NCBI GenBank assembly: GCA_964609655.1
Contig: CAZSUA010000003.1
Coordinates: forward strand, 1-64,000
DNA from: JBBRRP01 sp964609655
Lineage (GTDB): Bacteria > Myxococcota_A > Polyangia > Polyangiales > Polyangiaceae
Direction of reading: 5' to 3'
Length of the DNA: 64,000 nucleotides
Shown one piece after another: positions 25,150 to 34,074 of the stretch. A program made the translations under genes and the position numbers. The stretch's first letter is position 1, and each line of letters starts with the position of its first letter. A model generated the notes under the pieces. The model was not told the origin of the DNA, made no database searches, and saw only the letters and a list, made by a program, of their open reading frames with translations.

Positions 25150-25983
25150 ATGAACCAGCACCCTCCCGCTTTGAGACATTACGATCCAACGGACGTCCCA
25201 GGAATGATCCGAGGCCTGGAGGAAGACGGCTACATCGTCATTCCCGGCTTGATGTCTCCTGCGGAAGTCGTTGAGATGAAGACGCGTATCGATGAGCTGA
25301 CCCCGTTTGGTTATGACCGCAAAACCGATACTCGAAGCGGCGTCGATCACCTAAAATGTGTCTTCAATCGGCACCCGTATTGGCTTCAGTTTATTGATCG
25401 CCCAGGTGCAATTGAGGCCGTGGAGGGTGTGTTGGGCACCGACGCGCATATCATCGGGCAAACTGCCTGGCGGACGTGGCCCGGCGCTGGAACTTGGGGC
25501 ATGCACATCGATCAGCAATTCTTTCCAGTTGCCGAAGACTTGCTGATCAGCGGTCAGGTGAAGCTACCGATCATGTTGGCGACCGGGCACTATTACCTCA
25601 ACGACATGACGCTCGACCTCTGCCCGACGTGGCTCGTCCCGGGTTCACACAAATCCGGACGTGCCCCACGCGCTACGGGAGGTGAAGTGGCTTACGGAGC
25701 GCCGAGCGACGCAGAGAGTGAATGGAACGGAGTGAAGGCGGTGCCGGTGTTGCTCCGCGCTGGTGACTTCATGCTTTTCCGTTCGGAGGTTTGGCATACC
25801 GGCTCCCAGAACACCACGAGCGATCAGGTCCGCTACATCCTGCAAGTGCACTATGGCCGGCGCATGATGGCGCAAAAATTTAGCCCGTATCTGGACTTTC
25901 ACTTTAACCAAGAAGTTTTGGCGGGGGCCACTCCGCGACAAAAGCGGATGCTCGGTGGTCACCGACCCAGTAATTACGACTGA
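25150..25983 (+). CDS. Phytanoyl-CoA dioxygenase (PhyH) family Fe(II)/2-oxoglutarate enzyme
   Basis: 277 residues using ATG 25150 (MNQHPPAL); a start 39 nt earlier is possible. The facial triad is visible: HxD in GMHIDQQ and the distal His in EVWHTGSQN, followed by the 2-oxoglutarate-binding Arg in VRYILQVHYGRR. The C-terminal GGHRPSNYD is typical of bacterial PhyH proteins. These hydroxylate diverse small molecules, so the substrate is unknown. Divergent from an AraC regulator and near rhamnose-type genes. Confidence 0.83.
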   Translation: MNQHPPALRHYDPTDVPGMIRGLEEDGYIVIPGLMSPAEVVEMKTRIDELTPFGYDRKTDTRSGVDHLKCVFNRHPYWLQFIDRPGAIEAVEGVLGTDAHIIGQTAWRTWPGAGTWGMHIDQQFFPVAEDLLISGQVKLPIMLATGHYYLNDMTLDLCPTWLVPGSHKSGRAPRATGGEVAYGAPSDAESEWNGVKAVPVLLRAGDFMLFRSEVWHTGSQNTTSDQVRYILQVHYGRRMMAQKFSPYLDFHFNQEVLAGATPRQKRMLGGHRPSNYD

Positions 25984-26223
25984 GCCAAATTATCTGGCGG
26001 CGATGCGGCTGTTCAACAATTTCACTAGGTCTGTAGCGCGCCACGGCACGGCCCATCGCGTCAATCGGTATCACATCCTCCTCGGCGAGCGCGATCGGTT
26101 AAGAAAGTCTGAAGTGCTACGGGGCTTCCTTCGAGGCAAGCACCGCCTTCATGATGATGAAGGGTGGATTTGGCAACGTGGCTCAAGCGCGCCTTACCAG
26201 CTCGATCCAGTCCATACCCGGCA

Positions 26224-28413
26224 TCATCCAGTTCGTCCCCTGCTCAGCATGGCGTTCTCCAAGTAACGCAACAAATCCGGCAAAACCTGCTCAATCAGAG
26301 CCCAGTCTGAAACCAATGCGGCTTCTTCAATACACACACCCCAATCAGTGATCTGAGGAAAACCAAAGGCCGACCCACTGCCACGCAACACGTGCGCCAC
26401 CCGACGTACAGCGTCTAAGTCTCTGGTCGCAATACCGCGTTCAAGTTCTTGAGCACGCGTGAAGCAAGAATCGAGGTAGCGAGGAACCAAGTGTGCGACC
26501 TCTTCTGCGACCTCGAGCTCTAAATACCCCACCGCCGCCCCTTCCTCACTCTCGGCTACGTCCAACCAAGCACGCTGGGCTCGCGCACCGCCCGTCAGCT
26601 CAGGACGCGCTGCGAATCGCTTCACGCTGGCGATCAACCCTGCTCGCTTGATGGGCTTAGCCAGGTGACCATCGCAGCCGGCATCTAAGCACCGCGCCAC
26701 TTCTTCGCGCATCGCGTGCGCCGTGACCGCCACGATTGGGACGCGCCCTCGCGCACCGTTTTGCTCTGCTTGGCGGATTGAACGCGTGGCTTCGTAACCG
26801 TCCATTCCTGGCATTTGAATGTCCATCAATACCAAATCGATGCCGCCTGCTGCGCAGCGCTCTATAGCGGCCTGGCCACTCTCGACACAGCTCACTTCAA
26901 AGGGCAGACCCTCCAACAATGCGGTCACCAATTCCCTGTTAATTGCAATATCATCCACCACGAGGATGCGCTGCCTTACAGCAGCGACTTCGGGCATACT
27001 GCTCCAACTCCCCACGGACACTTGATCGGGCTCTACAACACTCACCAAGACACCTGGCCTCTGACTGAGCCCAGACGCCTCAGGCAACCGTGCCGTGAAC
27101 CTAAACACGGTGCCTTTTGCGAGTTCGCTCTCCACGGCAATTACCCCACCCATCAATTCGACCAATCCACGGCAAATCGTGAGCCCCAGCCCCGTCCCAC
27201 CATAGCGGCGTGTGATCGAGTTGTCCGCCTGGGTAAATGTGGCAAAAACCGCTTCGAGGCGATCACGTGCGATCCCGACGCCACTATCCGTCACCGCGAA
27301 TTCGAGTGTCTCTGCGACGCCTTCACAGAGACGGACGCTCAGCACAATCTGGCCCCTTGGCGTGAACTTGAACGCGTTGTCCACCAGGTTGATCAAGACC
27401 TGGCGCAATCGAGAAGGATCACCGCGAACAACCAAGGGCACCGCGGGGTCGATCTCGCAGACCAGGATTACTCCCGTTTCCTTAGATCGCAGGGCCATCA
27501 GCGCCGAAATTCCATCTGTCAACGAGCGGACAGAGATCGCAGTAGCTTCCAGCTCGATTTTCCCGGCCTCAATCTTGGCAAGGTCGAGAACATCATTGAT
27601 GATCGTGAGGAGATGTTCGCCCGCCGCGCACATGTTATTCACGTACCTGCGCTGAGCTGGCGTGAGCGCTGTCTCTACCAAGAGTTCACCCATCCCAATG
27701 ATCGCATTCATGGGAGTCCGAATCTCATGGCTCAGGTTGGCTAAGAACTCGGACTTCGCCTGATTTGCGCGTTCCGCAGCTTGCGTTGCGGCAACCAAAC
27801 GCTCTTCGGCCTGCTTACGCTCGGTGATGTCAGCGTGCGTCCCCACCACCCGCTCAGCGTTGCCACTGGCATCACGGCTGACCACCAGACCTCGGTCCAG
27901 GATCCAGCGATAGCTTCCATCCTTGCAGAGAACACGGTGCTCATTCGAATAGATGGGGGTGATTCCGGCTAAATGGGGCTGCAGATCAGCCATCACCTGC
28001 GGCATGTCGTCGGGATGAACGCGACTGGACCACTCTGAAAGTGCGTCGCCCACTTCTTCCTCCGAGTAACCGAATATGGCTTTCCACTGCTTCGAGAAGA
28101 ACACTCGGCTATCGCTTACGTTCCAATCCCACACCCCGTCGCCAGCGCCCTCGATCGCAAACTGCCAACGGCTGTCTTGCAATCGCCTTTCCGTTCCGAC
28201 TGGGTCGAGTTCACTGGAGAGTGCCTGTAGCGCGTCGCGTTCCGCACGCACATGCCCGTGCAATATTTCGAGCTTGCGATACTCAATCTGCAATCGAGCC
28301 AGTTGCAGTTGAACCTCAGTGAGCGGAAGGCTAGAGCCATCTGGAAAGCAAGAATCTATGTTCGCCTCTGCTCGCGCTTGCAATTCCTGGTTGTCTCCTC
28401 CTTCAAGCATCAA
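26224..28413 (-). CDS. PAS-HisKA-HATPase-REC-HPt hybrid histidine kinase
   Basis: 729 residues with no signal peptide or membrane segment, so cytoplasmic. A coiled coil (about 30-80) leads to a PAS domain with PAC (about 82-200), HisKA with H229 in LANLSHEIRTPMNAI, HATPase_c (NLVDNAFKFTPRG, DSGVGI, GGTGLGLTI), a receiver domain (ILVVDDIAINRE, phospho-Asp in LVLMDIQMPGMDG, GHLAKPIKR) and a C-terminal HPt domain with its His in VAHVLRGSG. All parts of an internal phosphorelay are present, but no output regulator is adjacent. Confidence 0.92.
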   Translation of the reverse strand: MMLEGGDNQELQARAEANIDSCFPDGSSLPLTEVQLQLARLQIEYRKLEILHGHVRAERDALQALSSELDPVGTERRLQDSRWQFAIEGAGDGVWDWNVSDSRVFFSKQWKAIFGYSEEEVGDALSEWSSRVHPDDMPQVMADLQPHLAGITPIYSNEHRVLCKDGSYRWILDRGLVVSRDASGNAERVVGTHADITERKQAEERLVAATQAAERANQAKSEFLANLSHEIRTPMNAIIGMGELLVETALTPAQRRYVNNMCAAGEHLLTIINDVLDLAKIEAGKIELEATAISVRSLTDGISALMALRSKETGVILVCEIDPAVPLVVRGDPSRLRQVLINLVDNAFKFTPRGQIVLSVRLCEGVAETLEFAVTDSGVGIARDRLEAVFATFTQADNSITRRYGGTGLGLTICRGLVELMGGVIAVESELAKGTVFRFTARLPEASGLSQRPGVLVSVVEPDQVSVGSWSSMPEVAAVRQRILVVDDIAINRELVTALLEGLPFEVSCVESGQAAIERCAAGGIDLVLMDIQMPGMDGYEATRSIRQAEQNGARGRVPIVAVTAHAMREEVARCLDAGCDGHLAKPIKRAGLIASVKRFAARPELTGGARAQRAWLDVAESEEGAAVGYLELEVAEEVAHLVPRYLDSCFTRAQELERGIATRDLDAVRRVAHVLRGSGSAFGFPQITDWGVCIEEAALVSDWALIEQVLPDLLRYLENAMLSRGRTG

Positions 28414-28536
28414 GCCTCCAGGGTCATACGGTTCAAGAAGTGAAGGATTAAGGGTTCACCGGAAAGGGCACTAAATTGGCGGGTAGCACCGCGCCGGCCT
28501 TCCTACAGCGGGTGTCGCAAGCTAGGGTCGCGGCCC

Positions 28537-29277
28537 ATGTCGGAGCCAGAAACAGCCTCCCAAGCGCGTCGGTCACACCCAAACTGGCATCAACCAACAC
28601 TGCTGCACGGCAAGCACGGCATCCCGATGCGGCTGCACAACATCCTCAGCTACACAGCCACACTCGTGATCTTCCCGGTGGTGGCCGTGTTCTCTCACTC
28701 TGGCTCATTTGAGCGCCTGTTCGGACAACCGATCTTGGCACTCGCCACGCTGCTTTGGATGTTTCACTTCGCACGCCGCACTGCGGAGAGCGCCTGGCTC
28801 CATCGCTATTCAAAGCCCCCCGCCCCCTATCTTGGCGTCCTTTTGGAGTACCTCTACTACTGGGGCCAGGGCAGCCTGATTGCTTACACTCTCTCCGCCC
28901 CTGACTATTCTGAACCCACCACCCCACAACTTGCTTTGGGCCTTCTACTGTTTGCACTCGCCGAATCCGGGAATGCTTGGAGTCATTTCAAACTGCACCG
29001 TCTGCGTGCGCCTGGGGAAACAGCGCATCGTATTCCACGTGGCGGACCCTTTGAGTGGGTGTCGTCTCCCCACTATCTCTTCGAGATCCTGGCGTGGTGG
29101 GGCTACGCACTGGCATTTCCTTGCGCACCGACCTTACTCTTCGCATCCTTCACAACAGTGATGCTGCTCAGCTGGGGGCGAGCTCGCCAGCGTTCGTACT
29201 TGCGCGAATTTGATGGGCAAGACGGGCGAGAACTCTATCCGCCCCAACGCCGAGCCGTCGTCCCCTGGGTGTTCTAA
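28537..29277 (+). CDS. Steroid 5-alpha-reductase / enoyl-CoA reductase-like membrane protein
   Basis: 246 residues with about five hydrophobic segments. The C-terminal half has the family pattern: HRLRAPGE, RIPRGGPFEWVSSPHYLFEI (NADPH-binding region), LLSWGRARQRSYLREF and a terminal VVPWVF. This places it with 3-oxo-5-alpha-steroid 4-dehydrogenase and trans-2-enoyl-CoA reductase proteins, which reduce C=C bonds in lipids. The N-terminal 30 residues are not membrane-like, so ATG 28630 is an alternative start. Substrate unknown. Confidence 0.78.
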   Translation: MSEPETASQARRSHPNWHQPTLLHGKHGIPMRLHNILSYTATLVIFPVVAVFSHSGSFERLFGQPILALATLLWMFHFARRTAESAWLHRYSKPPAPYLGVLLEYLYYWGQGSLIAYTLSAPDYSEPTTPQLALGLLLFALAESGNAWSHFKLHRLRAPGETAHRIPRGGPFEWVSSPHYLFEILAWWGYALAFPCAPTLLFASFTTVMLLSWGRARQRSYLREFDGQDGRELYPPQRRAVVPWVF

Positions 29278-30109
29278 CCAAGATTACGGAACGGAGCGCG
29301 CTGGGTTTCCTTGAGAAATGACCGGTAAGACTTGGCTGGTCCATCATTTTAGCGCTCACTCCAAGAAGGCGCTCAGCTACGCTAACTCATGGGATCCCGG
29401 AGGTCCTGCACTCACGCCTTTCCGATCTTAGCCGTACGCACGCACTCATAGGAGGGATGCTTGCTGCGGTGGCTGAATGGCCCAAGACTCGTTCGTGCCA
29501 ATCTACGGCAAATGTCCATCGCGATCTTCTGGAGGCAATTCGGGATGACTTTGCTAAGTACGCGGGCAATCGGGAGAAGATCGTCAAGGTGTTTGCGGCA
29601 CTGCCGCGCCTTGTGGGGCGGAAGTTTCAACCCCGCAAGGTCGACTCCGAAGAGAAGACGCTACCCCTCAGAAATGCCTTCAGAATGTTGTCGCACGCAT
29701 TGCGACTCCCATGCGCAGAACCTCTGCCAACGGTGTCCCCCTCGGAGCGGAAGTTGACGAGCAATATGAAAAAGTCTGCCTGCTAGATGCGGGGCTCTAT
29801 TCCACCTTGAGCGGCCTTGACCCAAGCAGGCGAACGCCCGTGCGACGGCTCAGGAGGCCGATCAAGGAGCTTAGGGGCACCACCGTTACGATAGCGGTCG
29901 TTGTCGTGAAGGCAACGGTCACGCGCTCACTCCGCTCANNNNNNNNNNNNNNNNNNNNNNNNNNNNNNNNNNNNNNNNNNNNNNNNNNNNNNNNNNNNNN
30001 NNNNNNNNNNNNNNNNNNNNNNNNNNNNNNNNNNNNNNCGCTCACTCCGCTCACCCCGCTCACGCCCCGACGTGAGCGACCTTGAACTCGCGTCGGGCCC
30101 TCAGATTCT
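29278..30109. other. Gene-poor stretch with repeat-flanked assembly gap
   Basis: About 830 bp with no gene I can support. A plus-strand open frame at 29457-29786 includes a helix-like segment (LLEAIRDDFAKYAGNREKI), but it has no known family. From 29939 to 30038 the sequence is 100 N. CGCTCACTCCGCTCA occurs on both sides of the gap, so the assembly broke in a tandem repeat of a 9-bp unit (CGCTCACTC and variants). Confidence 0.7.
29939..30038. other. Assembly gap (100 N)
   Basis: One hundred N bases, a placeholder length. The same 15-mer on both edges shows it lies in a short tandem repeat. Confidence 0.99.
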
Positions 30110-30649
30110 TCACGTGGACTTCGCGTTGCGTTCTCGCTCAATGCTCTCGAGGATGATGCTCTTAGCCCGCTCCACGTCGCCCCAGCCGAGCGCCTTCACC
30201 CACTTCTTTTCTTCGAGGTCCTTATAATGTTCGAAGAAGTGCTCGATCTGTTTTACGGTGATGTCAGGGAGTTGAGTGTAGTTCAGCACCTGCTCGTAGC
30301 GTCGGGTGAGCCTGCTGACCGGTACGGCGATGATCTTCTCATCCACGCCCGCTTCATCTTGCATCAGAAGCACGCCGATGGGGCGGACCGCCATAACGGC
30401 ACCCGGCACGATAGCGCGCTGGTTCGCGATCAGCACATCCAGCGGATCACCGTCGCCCGAAAGGGTGTGCGGAATGAACCCGTAGTTGCCAGGATAGCGC
30501 ATTGAGGTGTAGAGAAATCGGTCCACCACGAGCGTGCCGGACTTTTTGTCCATTTCGTATTTGATGGGTTCACCACCCACCGGGACTTCGACTATCGCAT
30601 TCACTTCATTCGGGGGATCGTTTCCCACGGAAACTGCTTCAACTAACAA
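30110..30649 (-). CDS. ppa: Inorganic pyrophosphatase (family I)
   Basis: 179 residues. Start is TTG at 30649, supported by GAAGGAG about 6 nt upstream; no ATG lies near the conserved N-terminus. Family I features are clear: VEVPVGGEPIKYEMDKKSG, the acidic signature region GDGDPLDVLI, 'YPGNYGFIPHT' and 'DEKIIAVP'. Cytoplasmic hydrolysis of pyrophosphate to two phosphates drives biosynthetic reactions. Length is normal for bacterial enzymes. Confidence 0.95.
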   Translation of the reverse strand: MLVEAVSVGNDPPNEVNAIVEVPVGGEPIKYEMDKKSGTLVVDRFLYTSMRYPGNYGFIPHTLSGDGDPLDVLIANQRAIVPGAVMAVRPIGVLLMQDEAGVDEKIIAVPVSRLTRRYEQVLNYTQLPDITVKQIEHFFEHYKDLEEKKWVKALGWGDVERAKSIILESIERERNAKST

Positions 30650-30719
30650 AATAGGCTCCTTCGATTCGTCCGCGCCTCATAGCACACGTCCGGGCGATCC
30701 ACGCTCTCGGCGTGTGCGT

Positions 30720-31427
30720 TCACAGGCGTTCGAAATCAACCACGCCCTGCAAGGTAGGCGGCAGGTTGTCAAAGGCCTGCTGAAGCCCATTGCGGTCGAG
30801 GTTGGCCTGTGCGCCCACCACGAACACGAACTCACGTTTGCTGAACCTGGACTGTTCCCCCAGGATGCGACAGCCTGCTCCCGCGATCAGCGCACGGTAG
30901 GCGCGCGTAGCATCCTGAAAGGTCTCTTCCCCCACCCCGGACACTCGGATGACGCCGACCACACGCCGTTCTAAGAAGTAGATGAGAATCCAGCCGACCA
31001 CCGTCGCTAGGATCGCCACCACGAAGATTTTCAGGCCGCAGCAGAGGCCCACCACCGTCACCAGGATGACCCGGCCTGTTTCCTTGGCTTCGCCGACGAG
31101 CGTCCTGAAGCGAACCAAGCCACCGATCCCGAAGATCACGAAGGCCATCGCCGGCTGAACTTGCACGATCAATGCAACAAGGGCTGCAACCACCGAGTAC
31201 ATGAGCACGGCCTTGGGTTGTTCGAAGCTCTCCAGTGACCGTCCGTGACGCCGGGCGCTCGGGTGATAGGCGATGGTAGCCCCCAAGGCGAGCGCCAAGA
31301 GCAGCACCACCAGCATGTCGAGCAAGAGCCACAGATTGCCGAAGGCCGCCCAAGCCTTGGTCAAGTCCTCCAAACTCTCGACGGCCGACATGGTGGGTAG
31401 GTTCGGTGCATAGGCCCGCGTCGACAT
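30720..31427 (-). CDS. Integral membrane protein with cytoplasmic C-terminal domain (DUF4956/MgtC-like)
   Basis: 235 residues from ATG 31427 (a TTG at 31466 is possible). Four hydrophobic segments lie between about 30 and 155, including FVIFGIGGLVRFRTLVGEAKETG, which resembles the conserved 'RFRT' loop of DUF4956 proteins. A soluble C-terminal domain of about 80 residues follows. Family assignment is by motif resemblance only; MgtC/SapB-type is the alternative. Function unknown. Confidence 0.6.
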   Translation of the reverse strand: MSTRAYAPNLPTMSAVESLEDLTKAWAAFGNLWLLLDMLVVLLLALALGATIAYHPSARRHGRSLESFEQPKAVLMYSVVAALVALIVQVQPAMAFVIFGIGGLVRFRTLVGEAKETGRVILVTVVGLCCGLKIFVVAILATVVGWILIYFLERRVVGVIRVSGVGEETFQDATRAYRALIAGAGCRILGEQSRFSKREFVFVVGAQANLDRNGLQQAFDNLPPTLQGVVDFERL

Positions 31428-31532
31428 CAGCTCCGACTTAAGCACGCCCCGCGACCCTTGCGCCAACTCTCTGTCCCCTCCCCTCCTTCCCCGGCTAGGA
31501 TTCGCTCATGACCCGAGTGAGCGCTGCGCACC

Positions 31533-32630
31533 TCAAACGCGCCGATAGCCTTTTTTGAAGTTGCAGGGCGCGGCCGCAGCCTCGCGCTCCAGAAGTGCGC
31601 GTTTGCGTTCGATGCCCCAGCGATAGCCCGAGAGGTGGCCATCGGTTCGTACGACGCGATGGCAAGGTACGATCACTGCCACTGGGTTCGCGCCGCAGGC
31701 TTGGGCTACCGCACGAAACGCTTTGGGCTGGGAGATACGTTCCGCGATCTCCGCGTACGTGGCCGTCGTGCCAACTGGGACATTTCTGAGCGCCTGCCAT
31801 ACCTTCTCTTGGAAGATCGTGCCGCGGATATCAAGCGGCAGAGTCGACGCGCTCGCTCGCGACTCAATGACCTTCACCACCTGTGCCACGAGCTGCCGCA
31901 ACTCCGCACCGCCCGGCTGAATGCTCGCCTTGGGGAAACGCCGACTCAGATCGGTGCTCAATCGCCCTGCCTGATCGCCGAGAAACACCGCACAGATCCC
32001 ACGCTGACTGGCCGCTACCAAAACGACGCCCAGCGAACAGTTAGCGGTCGCAAAGTGCAGCTCAGTCATCGCACCGCCGTTCTTATAGCTGCTTGGTTTC
32101 ATGCCCAACATACCTTTCGCCGTAGCGTAGAAGCGTCCACTCGAATTGAAGCCTGCGGCATACAGCGCTTCCGTCACACTTCGACTTTTGGGCAGCTGAG
32201 CTCGCAGTTCCGTTGCGCGCCACGCCACCGCATAACCGCGGGGAGTCAATCCAGTTTCAGCTTTGAAAACTCTCTGCAAGTGAAACGGACTTAATCCACA
32301 CTTCTTAGCTAACGCTTTAAGAGTCTGCATTTCGCTACTCTGCTCGATAAACCGGCAGAGCTCGGCGAGCTTCACGCTCCGATCGCTGCGACTGACAACA
32401 TCTTTAGGCTTACAACGTTTGCAGGCACGGAATCCCGATTTTTCAGCGACTTCTGCCGTTGAAAAGAATTCGACATTCGCCACATTGGGTAACCGAGAAC
32501 GACAGGAGGGTCGGCAGTACACACCCGTTGTCTTCACCGCGTAGACAAACTGACCGTCGGCCGTAGAGTCGCCGTCCACGACAGCCTCCCAGCGCGCATC
32601 CCGAACGGAACGAGGTGTTCTAACCGGCAC
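31533..32630 (-). CDS. ada: Bifunctional DNA-repair methyltransferase and transcriptional regulator Ada
   Basis: 365 residues from GTG at 32630. Domains in order: the Ada zinc domain with its methyl-accepting Cys cluster (TTGVYCRPSCRSR, FRACKRCKP, about 30-80), an AraC-type HTH (LKALAKKCGLSPFHLQRVF) and a C-terminal O6-methylguanine methyltransferase domain with active-site PCHRVV. It removes methyl groups from DNA phosphotriesters and O6-methylguanine, and after methylation activates the adaptive response. No alkB or aidB neighbour is visible. Confidence 0.94.
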   Translation of the reverse strand: MPVRTPRSVRDARWEAVVDGDSTADGQFVYAVKTTGVYCRPSCRSRLPNVANVEFFSTAEVAEKSGFRACKRCKPKDVVSRSDRSVKLAELCRFIEQSSEMQTLKALAKKCGLSPFHLQRVFKAETGLTPRGYAVAWRATELRAQLPKSRSVTEALYAAGFNSSGRFYATAKGMLGMKPSSYKNGGAMTELHFATANCSLGVVLVAASQRGICAVFLGDQAGRLSTDLSRRFPKASIQPGGAELRQLVAQVVKVIESRASASTLPLDIRGTIFQEKVWQALRNVPVGTTATYAEIAERISQPKAFRAVAQACGANPVAVIVPCHRVVRTDGHLSGYRWGIERKRALLEREAAAAPCNFKKGYRRV

Positions 32631-32722
32631 CGGATGAGACTACCCCCGAGCGAAGACGAAGACACCCCGGATCTTGCTCAGCAATTCAGGCTCCATTTCG
32701 TTCTTCAGAAGGATGCCCTAGC

Positions 32723-33784
32723 TTGGCAGCCGATTGGACCTACATAGCCCTGGTGACACCCGTGCTTCCTCTCAAGCTCGCCTATCAAGCTAAGCAGCGC
32801 GGCACGCTCGCAGGCTATGCGGTACTGCACGAGGTGTTGCGGGCGCTTGCAGGCTGGAACGACAAGCCAGGCCCAGCCGCATTCGCAGAACTCAAGCTCC
32901 GCTACGAAGACCTACTCATGAGAGACTGGGAGGGCGCACGCCTCGGGCACTATTCGGCCCGCCTCCTATTCGATTGGCACGGGCCGCGCAATCTTCGCAA
33001 GCTCTCAGCGTTCGCTCGCGAGCTCCTGGCGGGGTTATCACGCTCCCGGCGCGCGGGCTTTCAAGAGCTACCTAAAGGCGTCGACCTCGTCGATTATCCT
33101 GATTACTTTCGTCGGAATTTCCACTGGCAAAGCGAAGGCTATCTGAGCGAACAATCTGCAGAGCTCTACGACGCACTCGTCGAGTTTCTGTTCCTTGGAG
33201 CCGCCAGCGCCATGCGCCGACAGGCAATCGTGCCCTTTTCGGAGTTCACGCACACTCGGCCCCTGACGCCGCTTCAGGTTCTCGATATTGGGTGTGGAAC
33301 AGGCACGTTTCTCGGTCAACTCGCGACCTCGCATCCAACCCACGCCTACACCGGTGTCGACCTCAGCCCCTTCTACGTGGCTCACGCCCGCCGCAGCTTG
33401 CGCCTTCTTGGCAATGTCAGTGTGGTGCAGGCTAATGCGGAAGCACTACCTTTTGCCGACCAATCCTTCGACGTGGTGACGTCTATCTACCTATTCCACG
33501 AGCTGCCTCCGCGCGTACGCCGCAGAGTGTTTACTGAAATGAAGCGAGTCCTCCGCCCGGGAGGGCTGCTGATCGTTCAGGACTCAGCACAGCTTTCTGA
33601 GAGTTCCGCGCTTGAGTTCTTCCTTCGGCGCTTTCCTGAACGCTTCCATGAGCCCTTCTTCAAACACTACCTCCAGGATCCCCTTGAAGATCTGTTCACG
33701 GAAGTTGGTTTTCCAACACCCAAGCTTGCGCCCGCTTTCGTGGCGAAGACGGTGTGGGCCACGCTTCCTGGGCACTCACCATGA
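32723..33784 (+). CDS. Class I SAM-dependent methyltransferase
   Basis: 353 residues from TTG at 32723, with AGAAGGA 9 nt upstream; no ATG start is available. The N-terminal 170 residues are helical and unfamiliar. The methyltransferase domain follows: motif I VLDIGCGTGTFLGQLA, acidic TGVDLSP, NAEALPFADQSFDVV and RVLRPGGLLIVQD. The C-terminal PFFKHYLQDPLEDLF tail resembles methyltransferases annotated near lipid genes. Substrate unknown. Confidence 0.82.
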   Translation: MAADWTYIALVTPVLPLKLAYQAKQRGTLAGYAVLHEVLRALAGWNDKPGPAAFAELKLRYEDLLMRDWEGARLGHYSARLLFDWHGPRNLRKLSAFARELLAGLSRSRRAGFQELPKGVDLVDYPDYFRRNFHWQSEGYLSEQSAELYDALVEFLFLGAASAMRRQAIVPFSEFTHTRPLTPLQVLDIGCGTGTFLGQLATSHPTHAYTGVDLSPFYVAHARRSLRLLGNVSVVQANAEALPFADQSFDVVTSIYLFHELPPRVRRRVFTEMKRVLRPGGLLIVQDSAQLSESSALEFFLRRFPERFHEPFFKHYLQDPLEDLFTEVGFPTPKLAPAFVAKTVWATLPGHSP

Positions 33785-33804
33785 TGCTTCCTTGCACGGC
33801 GCGA

Positions 33805-33904
33805 GGACTCCCTAAAATCGACTCTCGCCGTTTGATAGTGAACCGTCTGAGAGCAATGTCCCGATTCGCCCGTGAGCTTCATCTGGCAACAGCCGCCGGC
33901 CTCT
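33805..33904 (+). pseudogene. Decayed ~100-bp fragment of a kinase-like gene
   Basis: These 100 bases align to the minus strand of 52834-52932, inside the kinase-like gene, with roughly 90% identity and one 1-bp indel. The 34 bases from 33871 on (GAGCTTCATCTGGCAACAGC and onward) match with a single mismatch. In the matching frame there is a TAA where the gene has TAC, so it cannot encode the domain. Similarity stops 13 bp before the palindrome at 33918. Confidence 0.8.
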
Positions 33905-33917
33905 CCCCACAAAATCA

Positions 33918-33939
33918 GATAGTAAGCATGCGTACTATC
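33918..33939. repeat. Dispersed palindrome, copy 2
   Basis: The same 22-bp palindrome as at 7602-7623, with one difference (G instead of T at 33932). It lies between convergent genes, next to the decayed kinase fragment. Confidence 0.85.
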
Positions 33940-33955
33940 GATCCATGCAGCGCAG

Positions 33956-34026
33956 CCCCTCTCAGGGGCAGCGCACATCTGGTGCGGCATGCGTCGGATG
34001 CTGCCCCCTCTCAGGGGCAGCGCACA
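33956..34026. repeat. Two 22-bp direct repeats, each with a hairpin
   Basis: A 22-bp unit starting CCCCTCTCAGGGGCAG occurs at 33956-33977 and 34005-34026. Each contains the stem GCCCCT/AGGGGC. They sit between convergent genes, so they may act as a bidirectional terminator or be a small repeat element. Confidence 0.7.
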
Positions 34027-34074
34027 ATCGGGCACTTCAGGTCCGTTCTTCCCTGATCTGATAAACTACGAAGC

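Noticed and set aside
25984..26223. Possible gene in the space after the PhyH gene
   Set aside because: Both strands have short frames with some protein-like words, but none has a start, continuity or family; left unannotated.
26815..27744. 309-codon plus-strand open frame inside the hybrid kinase
   Set aside because: Antisense shadow of a clear PAS/HisKA/REC gene, with no family features.
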